A DNA stretch of 64,000 nucleotides from Ruminococcus sp. YRD2003 (GCA_900109435.1 FNZT01000007.1:1-64000); one strand, 5' to 3'; shown: positions 49,535-60,528, numbered from the stretch's first letter. The notes: generated by a model from the sequence alone, not told the origin. Numbers and translations: made by a program.

Positions 49535-51247
49535 TCACTTGAAGTTCTTGGAGAAATCCTCGCAGAGCTTCTTCTCGAGCGCCTGAGCCGAAGCAAGGTT
49601 GGGCTGCTTGGCGGTGAGGTAGGTCTTTATCTTGGGCTCGGTACCCGAAGGACGTACTATAGCCTTCGAGCCGCCCTCGAGGTAGAACGCGAGTACGTTC
49701 GACTTCGGCAGAGTGATCTCGGATTCCTGACCTGTGATGATATCCTTGCGGACAGAGGTCTTGTAGTCCTCGAACTTAACGACTTTGAGTCCTCCTATCT
49801 CCGTGGGAGGAGTGTTGCGGAGGGTGGTCATTATCTCGTCCATTTTCTTCATACCGCTCTCGCCCTCGAAAGTGAAGCTGTAGAGAGTCTGGTAGAACAT
49901 ACCGTACTTCTTGTACATATTCTCGCGCGCCTGAAGGAGCGTTATTCCCTTGGTGCGGTAATAAGCCGCCATTTCACAGATGAGCATGGAAGCATCAACA
50001 GCGTCCTTGTCGCGGACATACCCGCCCGAAAGGTAGCCGTAGCTCTCCTCAAAGCCGAAGATATAGCGCTTTTCCTCCCCCTTAGCCTCGAGGAAGCCTA
50101 TCTGCTCGCCTATGAACTTGAAGCCTGTGAGAACGTCTATCATCTCGACTCCGTACTCCTTGCAGATAGAAGCGACGATATCAGTGGTAACGATTGTCTT
50201 TACAGCGACGGGGTTCTCGGGCATCGTACCCTTAGCCTTGCGCTGGCTGCATATGTATTCGAGCAGGAGTGCTCCAACCTCGTTGCCGCTGAAGAGAGCG
50301 TAGTCGTCACCGTCGGGAACGGCGATACCAACGCGGTCGCAGTCGGGGTCGGTCGCGAGCAGGAGGTCGGGCTTGACCTCACGGCAGTATTTCAGACCTA
50401 CTTCGAGAGCCTCACGTATCTCGGGGTTGGGGTAGGGACAGGTCGGGAAGTTACCGTCGGGGTTCTCCTGTTCCTTTACGATCGTCACGTTAGTGATGCC
50501 GATGCGCTTGAGTATCTCACGGACAGGCTTGTTACCTGTGCCGTTGAGCGGTGTATAAACGACTTTTAAGCCGCTTGAAGCGCAAAGGTCGGTGTTGATG
50601 CCCTCGGCGAGGACGCGCTGATAGAAGTCCTCTATAACGTCCTGACCTATGTAGCTTATATTGCCCTTAGCGAGCTCCTCATCGAAATCCGAGGACTTTA
50701 CGTCATTGAAGATGTCGAGGGAGTTTATCTTGTCGAGGATTATCTCAGCGCCGCGCAGTGTTATCTGGCAGCCGTCCTCGCCGTATACCTTGTAGCCGTT
50801 GTACTTGGCGGGATTGTGGCTTGCTGTGACCATGATACCGCCCTGACATTTCAGCCTGCGAACTGCGAACGACAGGCAGGGAGTAGGCATGAGCTCGCTG
50901 TAGATATGCACCTTGATGCCGTTAGCCGCGAGCACCTCTGCCGCCGCCTTCGAGAAGACATCGCTCTTGATGCGGCTGTCGTAAGAGATAGCGACGCTTG
51001 GGTTTTTGTACTCCTGGTTGAGGTAGTCTGCGAAGCCCTGAGTAGCGCGCTTAACGGTGTATATGTTCATGCGGTTAGTACCTGCGCCAATGACACCGCG
51101 CAGACCGCCAGTACCGAATTCAAGGTCGCGGTAGAATCTGTCGTTTATCGCTTCCTCATCGTCCCTGATGTCCGCAAGCTCTGCGGCAAGGTCGGGGTCA
51201 GCGGTGGCATTTTCACACCATACGCGATAGAGCTCTTTTTCATTCAT
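49535..51247 (-). CDS. pgcA: Phosphoglucomutase / phosphomannomutase
   Basis: A 570-residue alpha-D-phosphohexomutase from ATG 51247 (GGAGGGTATTGAC). Features are FGTGGLRGVIGAGTNRMN, active-site Ser loop TASHNPAKYNGYK, metal loop ATDPDCDRVG, sugar loop GFEESYGYLSG and phosphate loop RPSGTEPK. It interconverts hexose 1- and 6-phosphates for glycogen and envelope synthesis, and could use the mannose-1-phosphate or glucose-1-phosphate formed by neighbouring pathways. Confidence 0.94.
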   Translation of the reverse strand: MNEKELYRVWCENATADPDLAAELADIRDDEEAINDRFYRDLEFGTGGLRGVIGAGTNRMNIYTVKRATQGFADYLNQEYKNPSVAISYDSRIKSDVFSKAAAEVLAANGIKVHIYSELMPTPCLSFAVRRLKCQGGIMVTASHNPAKYNGYKVYGEDGCQITLRGAEIILDKINSLDIFNDVKSSDFDEELAKGNISYIGQDVIEDFYQRVLAEGINTDLCASSGLKVVYTPLNGTGNKPVREILKRIGITNVTIVKEQENPDGNFPTCPYPNPEIREALEVGLKYCREVKPDLLLATDPDCDRVGIAVPDGDDYALFSGNEVGALLLEYICSQRKAKGTMPENPVAVKTIVTTDIVASICKEYGVEMIDVLTGFKFIGEQIGFLEAKGEEKRYIFGFEESYGYLSGGYVRDKDAVDASMLICEMAAYYRTKGITLLQARENMYKKYGMFYQTLYSFTFEGESGMKKMDEIMTTLRNTPPTEIGGLKVVKFEDYKTSVRKDIITGQESEITLPKSNVLAFYLEGGSKAIVRPSGTEPKIKTYLTAKQPNLASAQALEKKLCEDFSKNFK

Positions 51248-51504
51248 GTCAATACCCTCCAATAATATACCTTCAAGTCTGCCGTGCTATAGCAGACTGT
51301 AATTATGTTCTTACAAATACACATATTAATTATACCACGATTTCCCTATGTTGAAAAGGGGGAAAGGATATATTTTGTTTATTTAACTATAATTTATAAA
51401 ATTGTTAGCTGTTGACAACTTATTTACTCTCAAATTTATCCAATTATGATTGCTCCGTAGGAGACTTTGCTGAGACAGCTGCCACGATATTCCATTGCAA
51501 AGGA

Positions 51505-51534
51505 ATACCGAGCCCGTGTTTTCAGGCTCGGTAT
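51505..51534 (-). terminator. Terminator of the radA transcript
   Basis: ATACCGAGCC/GGCTCGGTAT stem of 10 bp, 86 bp past the radA stop. No gene lies in 51248-51619; this region also carries the pgcA promoter. Confidence 0.6.
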
Positions 51535-51619
51535 CTCACTTTTTCCGTTCTTGTTTATTGCAAGGGCTTCTCTGCCTCCCGTTTGCCGCAATATGCCCTC
51601 CCATGCGGCATATCCGAAC

Positions 51620-52990
51620 TTACTTTATGACCGAAAACGCCTGTTTCAGGTTCGATACGGGTATCAGCTCGATGTCGGTGCTGTCCCTGTCGAGCGAGGA
51701 TATGCACTGCTTCGGTATCACTGCCTGTTTGAAGCCCATTCGCTCGGCTTCACGTATTCGCTGTGAGGCGTGAGGGACCGAACGTACCTCTCCGCCGAGA
51801 CCTATCTCTCCGAATGCCACGAGTTCTTCGTTTACCTGTTTATCCATTATGCCCGAGTAAAGCGCCATTGCCACGGACAGATCCGCCGCAGGCTCGTCAA
51901 GGCGAAAGCCGCCCACGATGTTAAGGTACACGTCGAGGCTTCCCATTATTATGCCGAGACGCTTCTCCAGCACTGCTATGATTATGTTCAGTCTGTTGAA
52001 ATCAAAGCCCGTTGCCATTCGCCTCGGTGCGGAATAGCTCGTCTTTGCGGCGAGAGCCTGCACCTCTGCAAGTACAGGTCTGCTGCCCTCCATAATAGAG
52101 GCGACACAGGTGCCCGAGACATTGTGCGGTCTGCCTGAGAGCAGCATCTGCGAGGGATTTGCTACCTCCGCGAGCCCCTTGTCGAGCATTTCAAACACGC
52201 CTATCTCGTTGGTCGAGCCGAAACGGTTCTTCACGGCGCGCAGGAGCCTGTAGCTCTGATGACGCTCGCCCTCGAAATAGAGCACCGCGTCTACTATGTG
52301 CTCCATGACCTTCGGACCTGCGATAGCGCCGTCCTTGTTGATGTGTCCGACGATGATGACGGGGATCTCCTGCGACTTGGCGGTGCGCATGAAGAGATTC
52401 GTACACTCGCGGACCTGCGTCAGACTTCCCGGGCTCGAGCCTATGCGGCTTATGCTCATCGTCTGTATCGAGTCGATGATAACGATGTCGATGTTGCTGC
52501 CCGCTATCGTCGCGGCGATAGCCTCTGCGTCATTGGCTATGAGGAGGTAAAGATTCTCGGTGTCCACGCCGAGACGCTTCGCACGAAGCTTTATCTGACG
52601 CGCCGATTCCTCGCCCGACACGTAGAGGACCGAATGCTCCTCGCCGAGAAACTGGCATATTTGCAGCAGCAGCGTGCTCTTGCCGATGCCCGGCTCGCCG
52701 CCGAGCAGCACCAGCGAACCCTTGACAAGCCCGCCGCCGAGCACGCGGTTTAGTTCGCCGATACCCGTATCGTAGCGGACGTCGCTGTCCGCACCTATAT
52801 CCGCGAGCTCGACTATACTGTCGTACAGGTCGGGGACATTCGCGAGCGAGCTTCCTCCCCCTGCGGGAGATGTATCCGCAAGCTCCTCCTCAAAGCTGTT
52901 CCATGCGCCGCATGACGGGCATTTCCCGTTCCACTTCGAGCTCTCGTACCCGCATTGGTTGCAGGTGTAAACGTATTTCGACTTAGCCAT
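51620..52990 (-). CDS. radA: DNA repair protein RadA
   Basis: The 456-residue protein has an N-terminal zinc finger CNQCGYESSKWNGKCPSCGAW, RecA-like ATPase (GGEPGIGKSTLL, VIIDSIQTM), the RadA-specific KNRFGSTNEIGVFEM motif, and a C-terminal Lon-like domain. It acts as a helicase in branch migration of recombination intermediates. It starts 3 bp after the lipoprotein stop without a clear ribosome site, so translation may be coupled. Confidence 0.96.
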   Translation of the reverse strand: MAKSKYVYTCNQCGYESSKWNGKCPSCGAWNSFEEELADTSPAGGGSSLANVPDLYDSIVELADIGADSDVRYDTGIGELNRVLGGGLVKGSLVLLGGEPGIGKSTLLLQICQFLGEEHSVLYVSGEESARQIKLRAKRLGVDTENLYLLIANDAEAIAATIAGSNIDIVIIDSIQTMSISRIGSSPGSLTQVRECTNLFMRTAKSQEIPVIIVGHINKDGAIAGPKVMEHIVDAVLYFEGERHQSYRLLRAVKNRFGSTNEIGVFEMLDKGLAEVANPSQMLLSGRPHNVSGTCVASIMEGSRPVLAEVQALAAKTSYSAPRRMATGFDFNRLNIIIAVLEKRLGIIMGSLDVYLNIVGGFRLDEPAADLSVAMALYSGIMDKQVNEELVAFGEIGLGGEVRSVPHASQRIREAERMGFKQAVIPKQCISSLDRDSTDIELIPVSNLKQAFSVIK

Positions 52991-52993
52991 GGC

Positions 52994-54067
52994 TCATACC
53001 AGCGAGGCGTCTATGCCGACACCGTTGAGCGCAAATTCTCTTCCGACCTCCATTATGCTGCCCGAGCTGTTGTAGCTGTCTGCCGAGAATTCACTGTCTG
53101 CGAGGCTCCAGTAGGTCATGCCCGTTTCGTTTTCAGAGTAGAAAACGAGGCTGCCGATATCAAAAAGAAGTCTTCCGTATCTGCCGTACTCGCCGTCGAG
53201 CTGCTCTATAGTGTCACCGCTGAGGTAGTATATCGTGCAGGCAGAATCCGTTGCCGAGCCCGATGATACGACTATCTCGGGAACATCGTCGCCGTTAAGG
53301 TCACACAGCTCGAATGCGGCGTCTTTGTTGTCCTCTCCCATTGCGTCCGCTATCTCGAGCAGCTTTTTCCTGCAAAGCTGCTTCCTGCCCGAGCCGAGGA
53401 CAGCTCCCCAGCTCTGGGAGCGGCGTATCGCATAGTTGAGCGAGTCGTCGCCGAATGTGTACTTTCTTCCGAGGTGCATGGTCAGTGTGCCGATGTACTG
53501 CGCGAGCTCGGCTTCGTACTCGGGCAGGAGCACCTCCTTGCCGTTTATCTCATGCTTTATCGAAGCACCCGATGAGGCGGATTCGGAATTATCGCTGTAG
53601 GTAAGGAAATCGGTCAGCTCGCTGCCCTCAAACTTTCTGAACTTGCCGAGGAGAAAGCCGTCGCCGTGGTATTCCTCGCGAGTGAGCCCGAACTCGGGAA
53701 GATAGTCGAATTCCCCGTCAAAGCCTGCTGTGCCGAGCTCTGAGAGGACTCCGCCCGAATATGAATATATCTCGCAGACTGCCTGCTTATCCGTACCCTC
53801 TGAGATGATGAGCTCGGGATTGCCGTCGCCGGTCATGTCGTACAGGTCAAATGCGGAGTCGGAGCTGAACTTCTCCGAGCCCTTGAACTCGTCGAGCTTG
53901 CTCTGATAGGACTTCTGCCATTCAAACGATATGCTCTCGGGGGATATCGCCTGCTCTGGCGCGTCCGTCTGAGAGGAAGAGGAACTCGTCTTTGACTCCG
54001 AGCAGCCCGCCGCTGCCGCCGTGGCAGTGAATACAGCCGCAAGAATTAGTGCTTTCAGTGATTTCAA
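52994..54067 (-). CDS. Lipoprotein of unknown function
   Basis: The start is TTG 54067 (CGGAGGTCTTAACG). The 357-residue protein has a lipoprotein signal ending in TATAAAAGC (Cys ~21) and a Ser-rich linker. Two similar halves follow, each with an Asp-rich loop (LYDMTGDGNPELIISEG; CDLNGDDVPEIVVSSG) like calcium-binding FG-GAP or dockerin-type loops. It should be exported and membrane-anchored. Ligand unknown. Confidence 0.8.
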   Translation of the reverse strand: MKSLKALILAAVFTATAAAAGCSESKTSSSSSQTDAPEQAISPESISFEWQKSYQSKLDEFKGSEKFSSDSAFDLYDMTGDGNPELIISEGTDKQAVCEIYSYSGGVLSELGTAGFDGEFDYLPEFGLTREEYHGDGFLLGKFRKFEGSELTDFLTYSDNSESASSGASIKHEINGKEVLLPEYEAELAQYIGTLTMHLGRKYTFGDDSLNYAIRRSQSWGAVLGSGRKQLCRKKLLEIADAMGEDNKDAAFELCDLNGDDVPEIVVSSGSATDSACTIYYLSGDTIEQLDGEYGRYGRLLFDIGSLVFYSENETGMTYWSLADSEFSADSYNSSGSIMEVGREFALNGVGIDASLV

Positions 54068-54279
54068 CGTTAAGACCTCCGTTTTTTGTTCTGTATATAT
54101 CATAACTTTTATTTTAGCATATTATGCTTATTTAGTCAATGAGATTATATGAACAGTTCGCATTTTCTTCTGCCGAGCGAATAAGGATATCTGCTGACAG
54201 TACGTGGGGACAGCTCCTTCGCGCAGCAAATGACCGAGCCTGCGGACAGACACCGTTTCTCTTTCACGTAAACAGTTCA

Positions 54280-54367
54280 AAAGGCAGTGACGGAGAGGAA
54301 CCCCCTCGGGCACTGCCTTTTTTATCTTGAAAAAGTTTTCGGGAGACCATTTCATGGTCTCCCGAAA
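54280..54367. terminator. Two hairpins between lipoprotein and giant protein genes
   Basis: AAAGGCAGTG/CACTGCCTTT followed by T4 (54280-54324) is a plus-strand type terminator. TTTCGGGAGACCAT/ATGGTCTCCCGAAA (54337-54367) is a 14-bp stem suited to end the giant gene on the minus strand. The rest of 54104-54432 has no gene. Confidence 0.7.
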
Positions 54368-54432
54368 TTATTATCCCACATTGACTCTGTGCAGATAAAA
54401 CAGGTTATTTGCAGAACTTCCGAGAAACAAGA

Positions 54433-57400
54433 TCAGTTCCTACCCGGAGCTTTTTTCACTTTCTTTTTGGGATCGAATGCCTTTTCATATTCTTCTTGCT
54501 TCCGCTTTTTTTCTGCTTCTTTGATCTGAGATGCTTTTTTAGCTGCTTTTTCCACCCTCTTCTTGCTGACGAAAGTGGGATTCGGCTCATTTCTGCCCTT
54601 CTTGGTATTGGGGTCAGCGTACTTGGAGGTCATTTTGCGTGCTTCCTCACCGGTGATGATATCTATATTATTATACAGATCGGAATCTGTCTTGCGAACC
54701 ACTTTCTTCTCTTTTCCTTTGTTTTTGGGATCATTGTTGTATGCTTCTGCTTCATCCTGTGCTAACTGACGCTTTGCCGCAGCATCGAGAACAGTGAACT
54801 CATTGCCGAAATGCAGTTCGTTCGCTTTCTTTTCTGCGTTGATCTGCTCATTTGTCTTGCCTGTGGTGTCGATATTTTTATTCATCTCGTCTATATAATA
54901 TTTTGCATTCTTGAGACTGTCGTTGACAACAGGAACTTTGCGCGTCTCTGCTCCTCCGTTGATCGGGATTTCTGCATACATGACCTTATCTTCGCCCTTT
55001 GCATTCGGATCATGCTTGACATTGGCATACAGTGATCTGTCCGACTCTTTTTCTATTCCGTTTTCTACGTACTTCTCGGGACGGCTCTCAACCTCGTCTA
55101 TCTTATCTTTTATATCCTTTTCGTAAGCCTTACGCATCTGCTTCAGCTGCGCGGCAGCACCCTTTTGGGGATCGCGGATCTCTTCGTCCCGCTTTCTGCG
55201 CTCAATTGTGTTTTCCTGATACTCGCGGTTTACGGAAATGGGCAGGGACATCTCAAAGTCGTGACGGTTTTCGTACATATTCGAGTAAGTGACAGCGTAC
55301 GTCTTCTTGTCGAGCGTTATCTGCTTCGGAGCATAGGAGGTATCTCCCGTGAGCTGAGCATACTCGTCAAGCTGCTTGTTGAGCTTGTTGTAAATGCTGA
55401 CCATCGTTTCGCGTCTCTGCTTACCGAATCTGCTCGATACGGTCTTGTCCTTGTCAAGGTAGTCCTCGATCTTCTTTATGGTATCAACAGCCTTCTGCTG
55501 CACCTTGTAGTAGATGAGCGGGTCTTCCTTTGCGGGAACATTTCTCAATACCTTATCATTGCCCTTTTCGGCAGCAAGCTTATTCCTTAATTCCTGACGC
55601 TCAATTTTTCTCTGCTTTATTTCAGCGATCTCATTCGGCTTGAGCTTCGACTGATTGCCTGCGTCATACATCTCTTCCTTCTTTGCAAACTGTACTTCGT
55701 CGTGTATCAGTTTGTTCAGTTCATAGACAGAACTTCTGACCTCAACGTATTCGCGGCTGCTTCCCAGGATCTTGTGACCAAGGTATTCATTTGAGCGGTC
55801 CTTGTCCATTATCCAGAATTCGGGATTGAGACGGTGGATCTTGTTGAACAGACGCTCGGTCTCAAGTTTATTGAAGCGTCTTGTAAGGACGTCTCTGGTC
55901 TTGTCATCGCTATTCTTGCCGAGGAATGTCTCTGTGCCGCGGCTGTATGAGCCGTACTCCTCGCTCGTGTTTGATATGTCAAGGTGGTGGAGAGCCTTGT
56001 CGATGAGCGCTTCATTGCACGCCTTGGGCATTTTTGCGAGAGTATCGAAAATATTCTTAGGCTCGCAATTCTCCCTTTCCTCATTGGTCTTGGCTTCATT
56101 TCTTGCAGCGGCAAGGTCGTCCATACTCATTTTGTAGAGCTGATCTTCATTGAGTATACGGATATGACCCTTATGAACGTCGTAGATACTGTACGGGATT
56201 ATCTCGTTGGTCTCGGGATTTATCGGCGGGTCACTCCACTGTACATTCTTGGATTTCCGGATAACCTCATCGAGGATCTTGGCGTGCTGCACGAATTTAT
56301 CATAGCATACCTTCGGGAGCTGATTGAACTTTTCCGCTTCATCAGGGGCAAGCTTTCCCTGAGCCCATCTTTCTACCCTGTCCGCCATCGACTGTGTAAT
56401 AATGCGCATCTCCATGGGGTCAATGAGCTCTTTATCGTCCTTTGCGGTAAAGGGAAGCTTTCCGTTGTCGGCGGCACTTATGCCTTCGACAGAGGGCTCG
56501 ATTTTCCCGTTCACGACATTGGTAGAGAAGTCTATACGGAGATCATCGACACCGCGCTTGGGGATACCGAGCAGATAGTCCATTACCTGAATGTCGGCAG
56601 CTGTCTGGAGCACTGAGGGGTCATCGAACGACTTGAAGCTGCGCACATTATTGGTACGGGGAGATGCGCTGTTGTCGCTCTGATCGAGGCCCTGGCTTAT
56701 CATTTCATCTATCTCGGCATCGGACTTGCCTTCAAAATTCTTAGGATTCGCCAATTTATTCCTGTTGGGGAGATCTCCGACGAATGCACTCTTTCGGAAG
56801 TCCTTGACTGTGGTATGTACCATCGGACCTTCCGCATATTGTTCTTTCTTGACATCTTTGAGGTCAGTCAACAGTTTGCCGTCCTTGTCGTACACCACAG
56901 GAACGGGCACTTTTTCTGTTTTTCCGGTTTCCTTGTTTTTTACCTCTTTGTAATATCTATCTTTCATCTTGTAATTGAGCACGCGGTTGAAGTTGTTGTC
57001 AACACGTGCGACCTTTACGTGAGAAAGCTGGTCGGGCTGAGCCTGACCCATATAGAAAGGCAGGGTTATGTCGTCATATACCGTTACCTTGGGATATACT
57101 CCCGGAGCCAGTTTGTAGACAAGATCCTTCGCGATGCCCTCGTTATAGCCGCTGGGGATATCATTCCGCATCTTTGCCTCCTTACAGAAGCCTGCGTTTT
57201 TGAGGTTACGCTTGATAGCCGTGGCGAAGTCTCCTAAGATAGAATCCTCGAGATCTTCCTTTGTGAAGCCGTTTTCTTCAAAGAATCCGTCAAATCCCTT
57301 TTCGTTGTCATACTCGGTAATGTGTATCTTACCGCTCTTATCGGGCTTGCAGAATTTGTTGGCGTAATTGATAAGCTTGTCGCTGAGCTCTTCTACGCTT

Positions 57401-60400
57401 ACTTCCTTTTTGTTGACATTTATCTTGCCGTATTCGAGTGTTCTTTTTCCGTCGGGTTCAAACAGGAATGTTTCGTTGAGCTTCTTGACATATTCCTGTA
57501 CTTCCTTGTGCTTGAGTTCCTCCTTTGTAAAGATGTCTTTGAAATCTTCGCTGAACTTGGGAGCTCCCTCAGTGACAGAATGCTTGAACATATAGTCTGT
57601 TATCTTACGTGTAACGTCGATCTTTACTCCGCCTTTGACCTCTATTGTATCGCCTATTGTAGCTTTAAGCGCGGCTGGTAAGTCGCCTTCGCCATAGCCG
57701 ACCGCCTTGTTCGTCTTTTTATTGACAACTCTCAGAAGACCGTTGTAGGATATCTTTTCTTCTGTTGGCGGGAAGAAGCCCTTGATAGTATCGTGAGTGA
57801 CCCTCTCGAACTGCTTGTAGTCGTCCTTGGTATTGAACTGGATTATCTTGTCATCAGTACCCAGCTGCATCCTGTGCTTCCTGAAATCCTTTGTTATCTC
57901 GCTGAAATCGCGTTTTCCGTCCTTCCAGGGCTGCTTGGTCAGCTTTTCCTCGAATTCGATAGCATAGTCGATATCCTTTTTCTTCTGGTGCATGGAAAGG
58001 ATAGTTGAGATACGGGGCTGCTTGTGGTCATCAAGCAGGAACTGCGGCAGGAGCTGGTTCGTTCTGTACATCTCCTTGCAGGTCAGAACATAATCGTAGA
58101 ATTCACGTATCTGTTCTCCCTTCTTATTCTTCTCAACTCTCTGGGCGACCTTTTCCTTGTATTTCTTGGCGACCCTTTCAGCAAGTTCCTTTGAGAAGTC
58201 CCTGTGTTGGATCGGTTTTTTATTCTTCTTGTTTTCCTTCTGGAGCCTTTTAAATTCCTTCTCTTCCGCCTTTATTTCCTTAGCGGCTTCTTTTTCAGCC
58301 TCTTCTCTTGCTTTCTCCTTGATCTTCTGGATCTGATCGTTGTAGGCATCTAATTCGTGACCGAGCTCATCAACGATCCTCTGAGTCTCGATCTGAGCCT
58401 GCTCTTCGACAGAAAGCTCCTGTCCATTTTTAGCATCTGCACCCTTTTTCTGAGCATCAGCCTTCTTTTCTTTTCCTTTTTCCGGTTCCGGCTTATCCAG
58501 GTAGGTGAGCAGCAGGTATCTGTTCTTTACCTTTTCATATACAGGAAGCAGAGCCTCGTAGAACTGATACTCAGAATCCTCCATATGCTTGCGTCCCTCG
58601 ACCTTTTTGTTGGTCTCCATTCGCTTATTGGAAACGATCATGAATTCGTTCATTGCAAGGAAAGCTTCGCGGTAAGCCGCTGTGAGCTGTTTGATATCCT
58701 TTCCGACAACAAACGGGAGTATGTTGTCTCTGTTGCGTTCAATATCGACGGTGCCGTCGTTAATGAAGGTCTGGGGCAGGATATTCTCCGTAAGATTCAT
58801 AAGTGTGGAGTCGATATTATTGATCTTTTCCTCAACGTATTCCTTGAGGACCTTTCCCTCTTTTTTAGCTGCCTTCTCGGCATTGGGGTTTTTTACGGAA
58901 TTTATGTTATCGATGATCTTAGACTTCATGTCAAGAACATTTTTTACCTGAGCAGTGAAGTTTCCGTCGAGGTCGGGATTGGGATGACCCATCATCTCAT
59001 ACATCGAGAAGAGCTTGTGCTTTTCACGCTCGCCCTTGAGTGCATACTTCTCAATGTAGTTTACAGCCTCCTGGATTGAGGCGCCGATAGCAAGAGATGG
59101 TGAGTGTACATTTTGGACCTTTTTATAGATATCGGATTCTTTATTAAGCGTTTTTGATCTGAGTGCGGCACTTTGGAATCTGACGGTTGCACGGTAGAAG
59201 TTATCGTATGCTTCATTTAATTCCTTGAGCTGATTCAGATTGAGGTATTCGGTCTTTTCGTCCATACCCTCGGACTTGACATAGTACTTGGCTGTAACAA
59301 GAGCCATATTCATAGCCAAAGACTGGAGTTCATGCAGTTCTTTGCGCAAATTACGCGTATGTGTGACCTCTTTATTATCTGCTCCATGGGTAACATAGGT
59401 CACATCATTTTCGGGAAGTGAATTCTCATCTATGCCGAGAAGTTCGTATATCGCGTCGATATAGGGTGTTTGCGCGAGAAGGCTGGACTGATCTTCTTTA
59501 ATTTTCCTCAGCGCTATCTGGTTGCTTGTCTCCCGCTCGCCTTTTTCTATATAGCCCTTCTTGAAAGCATCTTTATCCTCTGCCTCTCTGAATTTTTTCT
59601 CTTCGCGCTTCCCTATAAAATCAAGCTCTTCTTTTTTTGCCTCCTTCGTGTTAACGGCGAGGTCGTCATTGAGGGATTTAGTGTCTTTTTGAATGTCATC
59701 CTTTAATTTATTGAGGATCGCTATATCATCATTAACTATACTATTATTTGAAGATGCGAGCTGTTTGACTGCCTCGTCTATTATTGCACCCAGATTGTTT
59801 GCTGAAGCAGTCATTTCCTCGACAACTTTACTGTCAAGAATAGCCTTGCGCTGGTTTTCGATGAACAGATGCTCCTTATATGAGCGGGTATAGTTACGAA
59901 ATGCGCGCGCAAGCTCCTCCTTGGTCTCGGGAGTGAGCAGCGGATTGTTGATGATGGTTGAGGCGCCTACCACTACACCGTGCATAAGTTTATTCGTATC
60001 CTCGCTTAATGCTCCCGAATCTTTGAGTTCGTCGGCTTCCGAAACAAAACCGAGGGTCTCTTGGAAGTATCGATCGATCTGAGGCTGTGATGCGGATCGG
60101 CGCAGCTCGAACATAAAGCCTTCCGCTGCCTCCTTAACTTTTTTCATTGTTCCGCCGAAGAGCATATTGACATCTTCCTGTTTGGAATTTTCTTCCTTTG
60201 TTTTGTTAAGGATAACGTCTATTTTTTCCTGTACGTTTTTGGTGTACTCCTGATAAAGTTTAAAATCCTCGCCTCTGGCTATCTCAGTGCCCTTATGAGT
60301 GTAGTTGAACTGATAGCAGTCGATAAGCTCGATGAGAGCATCATAGAGTTTAATACGGTCATCTTCATTGATAGTATTTCTCTTGCTTCTATCATTCAGC

Positions 60401-60528
60401 AAACCTGAAAGTTCTTGTACGGCCTGCAAATAATTTGAGAATTCGTCAGACAAGACGATTTTTTGATTCTTGACACCTTTCAGCGCATTTTTCAGAGCCG
60501 AACTCACTTGACTATAGCTTGTTGGCAT
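54433..60528 (-). CDS. Giant Lys/Glu-rich protein, 2031 aa
   Basis: A single uninterrupted frame from ATG 60528 (GAGGAAAACACA). There is no signal peptide or membrane span. It is largely helical, with a dense coiled coil about residues 690-840 and a Lys/Arg-rich C-terminus ending KKKVKKAPGRN. A globular middle (~1050-1450) contains DIQVMDYLLGIPKRGVDDLR and GKIEPSVEGISAADNG. This layout weakly recalls the catalytic region of HipA/PI3K-like kinase folds, but the DRHxxN residues are not there. Function unknown. It shares base composition and style with the 646-aa gene upstream, 91 bp away. Confidence 0.85.
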   Translation of the reverse strand: MPTSYSQVSSALKNALKGVKNQKIVLSDEFSNYLQAVQELSGLLNDRSKRNTINEDDRIKLYDALIELIDCYQFNYTHKGTEIARGEDFKLYQEYTKNVQEKIDVILNKTKEENSKQEDVNMLFGGTMKKVKEAAEGFMFELRRSASQPQIDRYFQETLGFVSEADELKDSGALSEDTNKLMHGVVVGASTIINNPLLTPETKEELARAFRNYTRSYKEHLFIENQRKAILDSKVVEEMTASANNLGAIIDEAVKQLASSNNSIVNDDIAILNKLKDDIQKDTKSLNDDLAVNTKEAKKEELDFIGKREEKKFREAEDKDAFKKGYIEKGERETSNQIALRKIKEDQSSLLAQTPYIDAIYELLGIDENSLPENDVTYVTHGADNKEVTHTRNLRKELHELQSLAMNMALVTAKYYVKSEGMDEKTEYLNLNQLKELNEAYDNFYRATVRFQSAALRSKTLNKESDIYKKVQNVHSPSLAIGASIQEAVNYIEKYALKGEREKHKLFSMYEMMGHPNPDLDGNFTAQVKNVLDMKSKIIDNINSVKNPNAEKAAKKEGKVLKEYVEEKINNIDSTLMNLTENILPQTFINDGTVDIERNRDNILPFVVGKDIKQLTAAYREAFLAMNEFMIVSNKRMETNKKVEGRKHMEDSEYQFYEALLPVYEKVKNRYLLLTYLDKPEPEKGKEKKADAQKKGADAKNGQELSVEEQAQIETQRIVDELGHELDAYNDQIQKIKEKAREEAEKEAAKEIKAEEKEFKRLQKENKKNKKPIQHRDFSKELAERVAKKYKEKVAQRVEKNKKGEQIREFYDYVLTCKEMYRTNQLLPQFLLDDHKQPRISTILSMHQKKKDIDYAIEFEEKLTKQPWKDGKRDFSEITKDFRKHRMQLGTDDKIIQFNTKDDYKQFERVTHDTIKGFFPPTEEKISYNGLLRVVNKKTNKAVGYGEGDLPAALKATIGDTIEVKGGVKIDVTRKITDYMFKHSVTEGAPKFSEDFKDIFTKEELKHKEVQEYVKKLNETFLFEPDGKRTLEYGKINVNKKEVSVEELSDKLINYANKFCKPDKSGKIHITEYDNEKGFDGFFEENGFTKEDLEDSILGDFATAIKRNLKNAGFCKEAKMRNDIPSGYNEGIAKDLVYKLAPGVYPKVTVYDDITLPFYMGQAQPDQLSHVKVARVDNNFNRVLNYKMKDRYYKEVKNKETGKTEKVPVPVVYDKDGKLLTDLKDVKKEQYAEGPMVHTTVKDFRKSAFVGDLPNRNKLANPKNFEGKSDAEIDEMISQGLDQSDNSASPRTNNVRSFKSFDDPSVLQTAADIQVMDYLLGIPKRGVDDLRIDFSTNVVNGKIEPSVEGISAADNGKLPFTAKDDKELIDPMEMRIITQSMADRVERWAQGKLAPDEAEKFNQLPKVCYDKFVQHAKILDEVIRKSKNVQWSDPPINPETNEIIPYSIYDVHKGHIRILNEDQLYKMSMDDLAAARNEAKTNEERENCEPKNIFDTLAKMPKACNEALIDKALHHLDISNTSEEYGSYSRGTETFLGKNSDDKTRDVLTRRFNKLETERLFNKIHRLNPEFWIMDKDRSNEYLGHKILGSSREYVEVRSSVYELNKLIHDEVQFAKKEEMYDAGNQSKLKPNEIAEIKQRKIERQELRNKLAAEKGNDKVLRNVPAKEDPLIYYKVQQKAVDTIKKIEDYLDKDKTVSSRFGKQRRETMVSIYNKLNKQLDEYAQLTGDTSYAPKQITLDKKTYAVTYSNMYENRHDFEMSLPISVNREYQENTIERRKRDEEIRDPQKGAAAQLKQMRKAYEKDIKDKIDEVESRPEKYVENGIEKESDRSLYANVKHDPNAKGEDKVMYAEIPINGGAETRKVPVVNDSLKNAKYYIDEMNKNIDTTGKTNEQINAEKKANELHFGNEFTVLDAAAKRQLAQDEAEAYNNDPKNKGKEKKVVRKTDSDLYNNIDIITGEEARKMTSKYADPNTKKGRNEPNPTFVSKKRVEKAAKKASQIKEAEKKRKQEEYEKAFDPKKKVKKAPGRN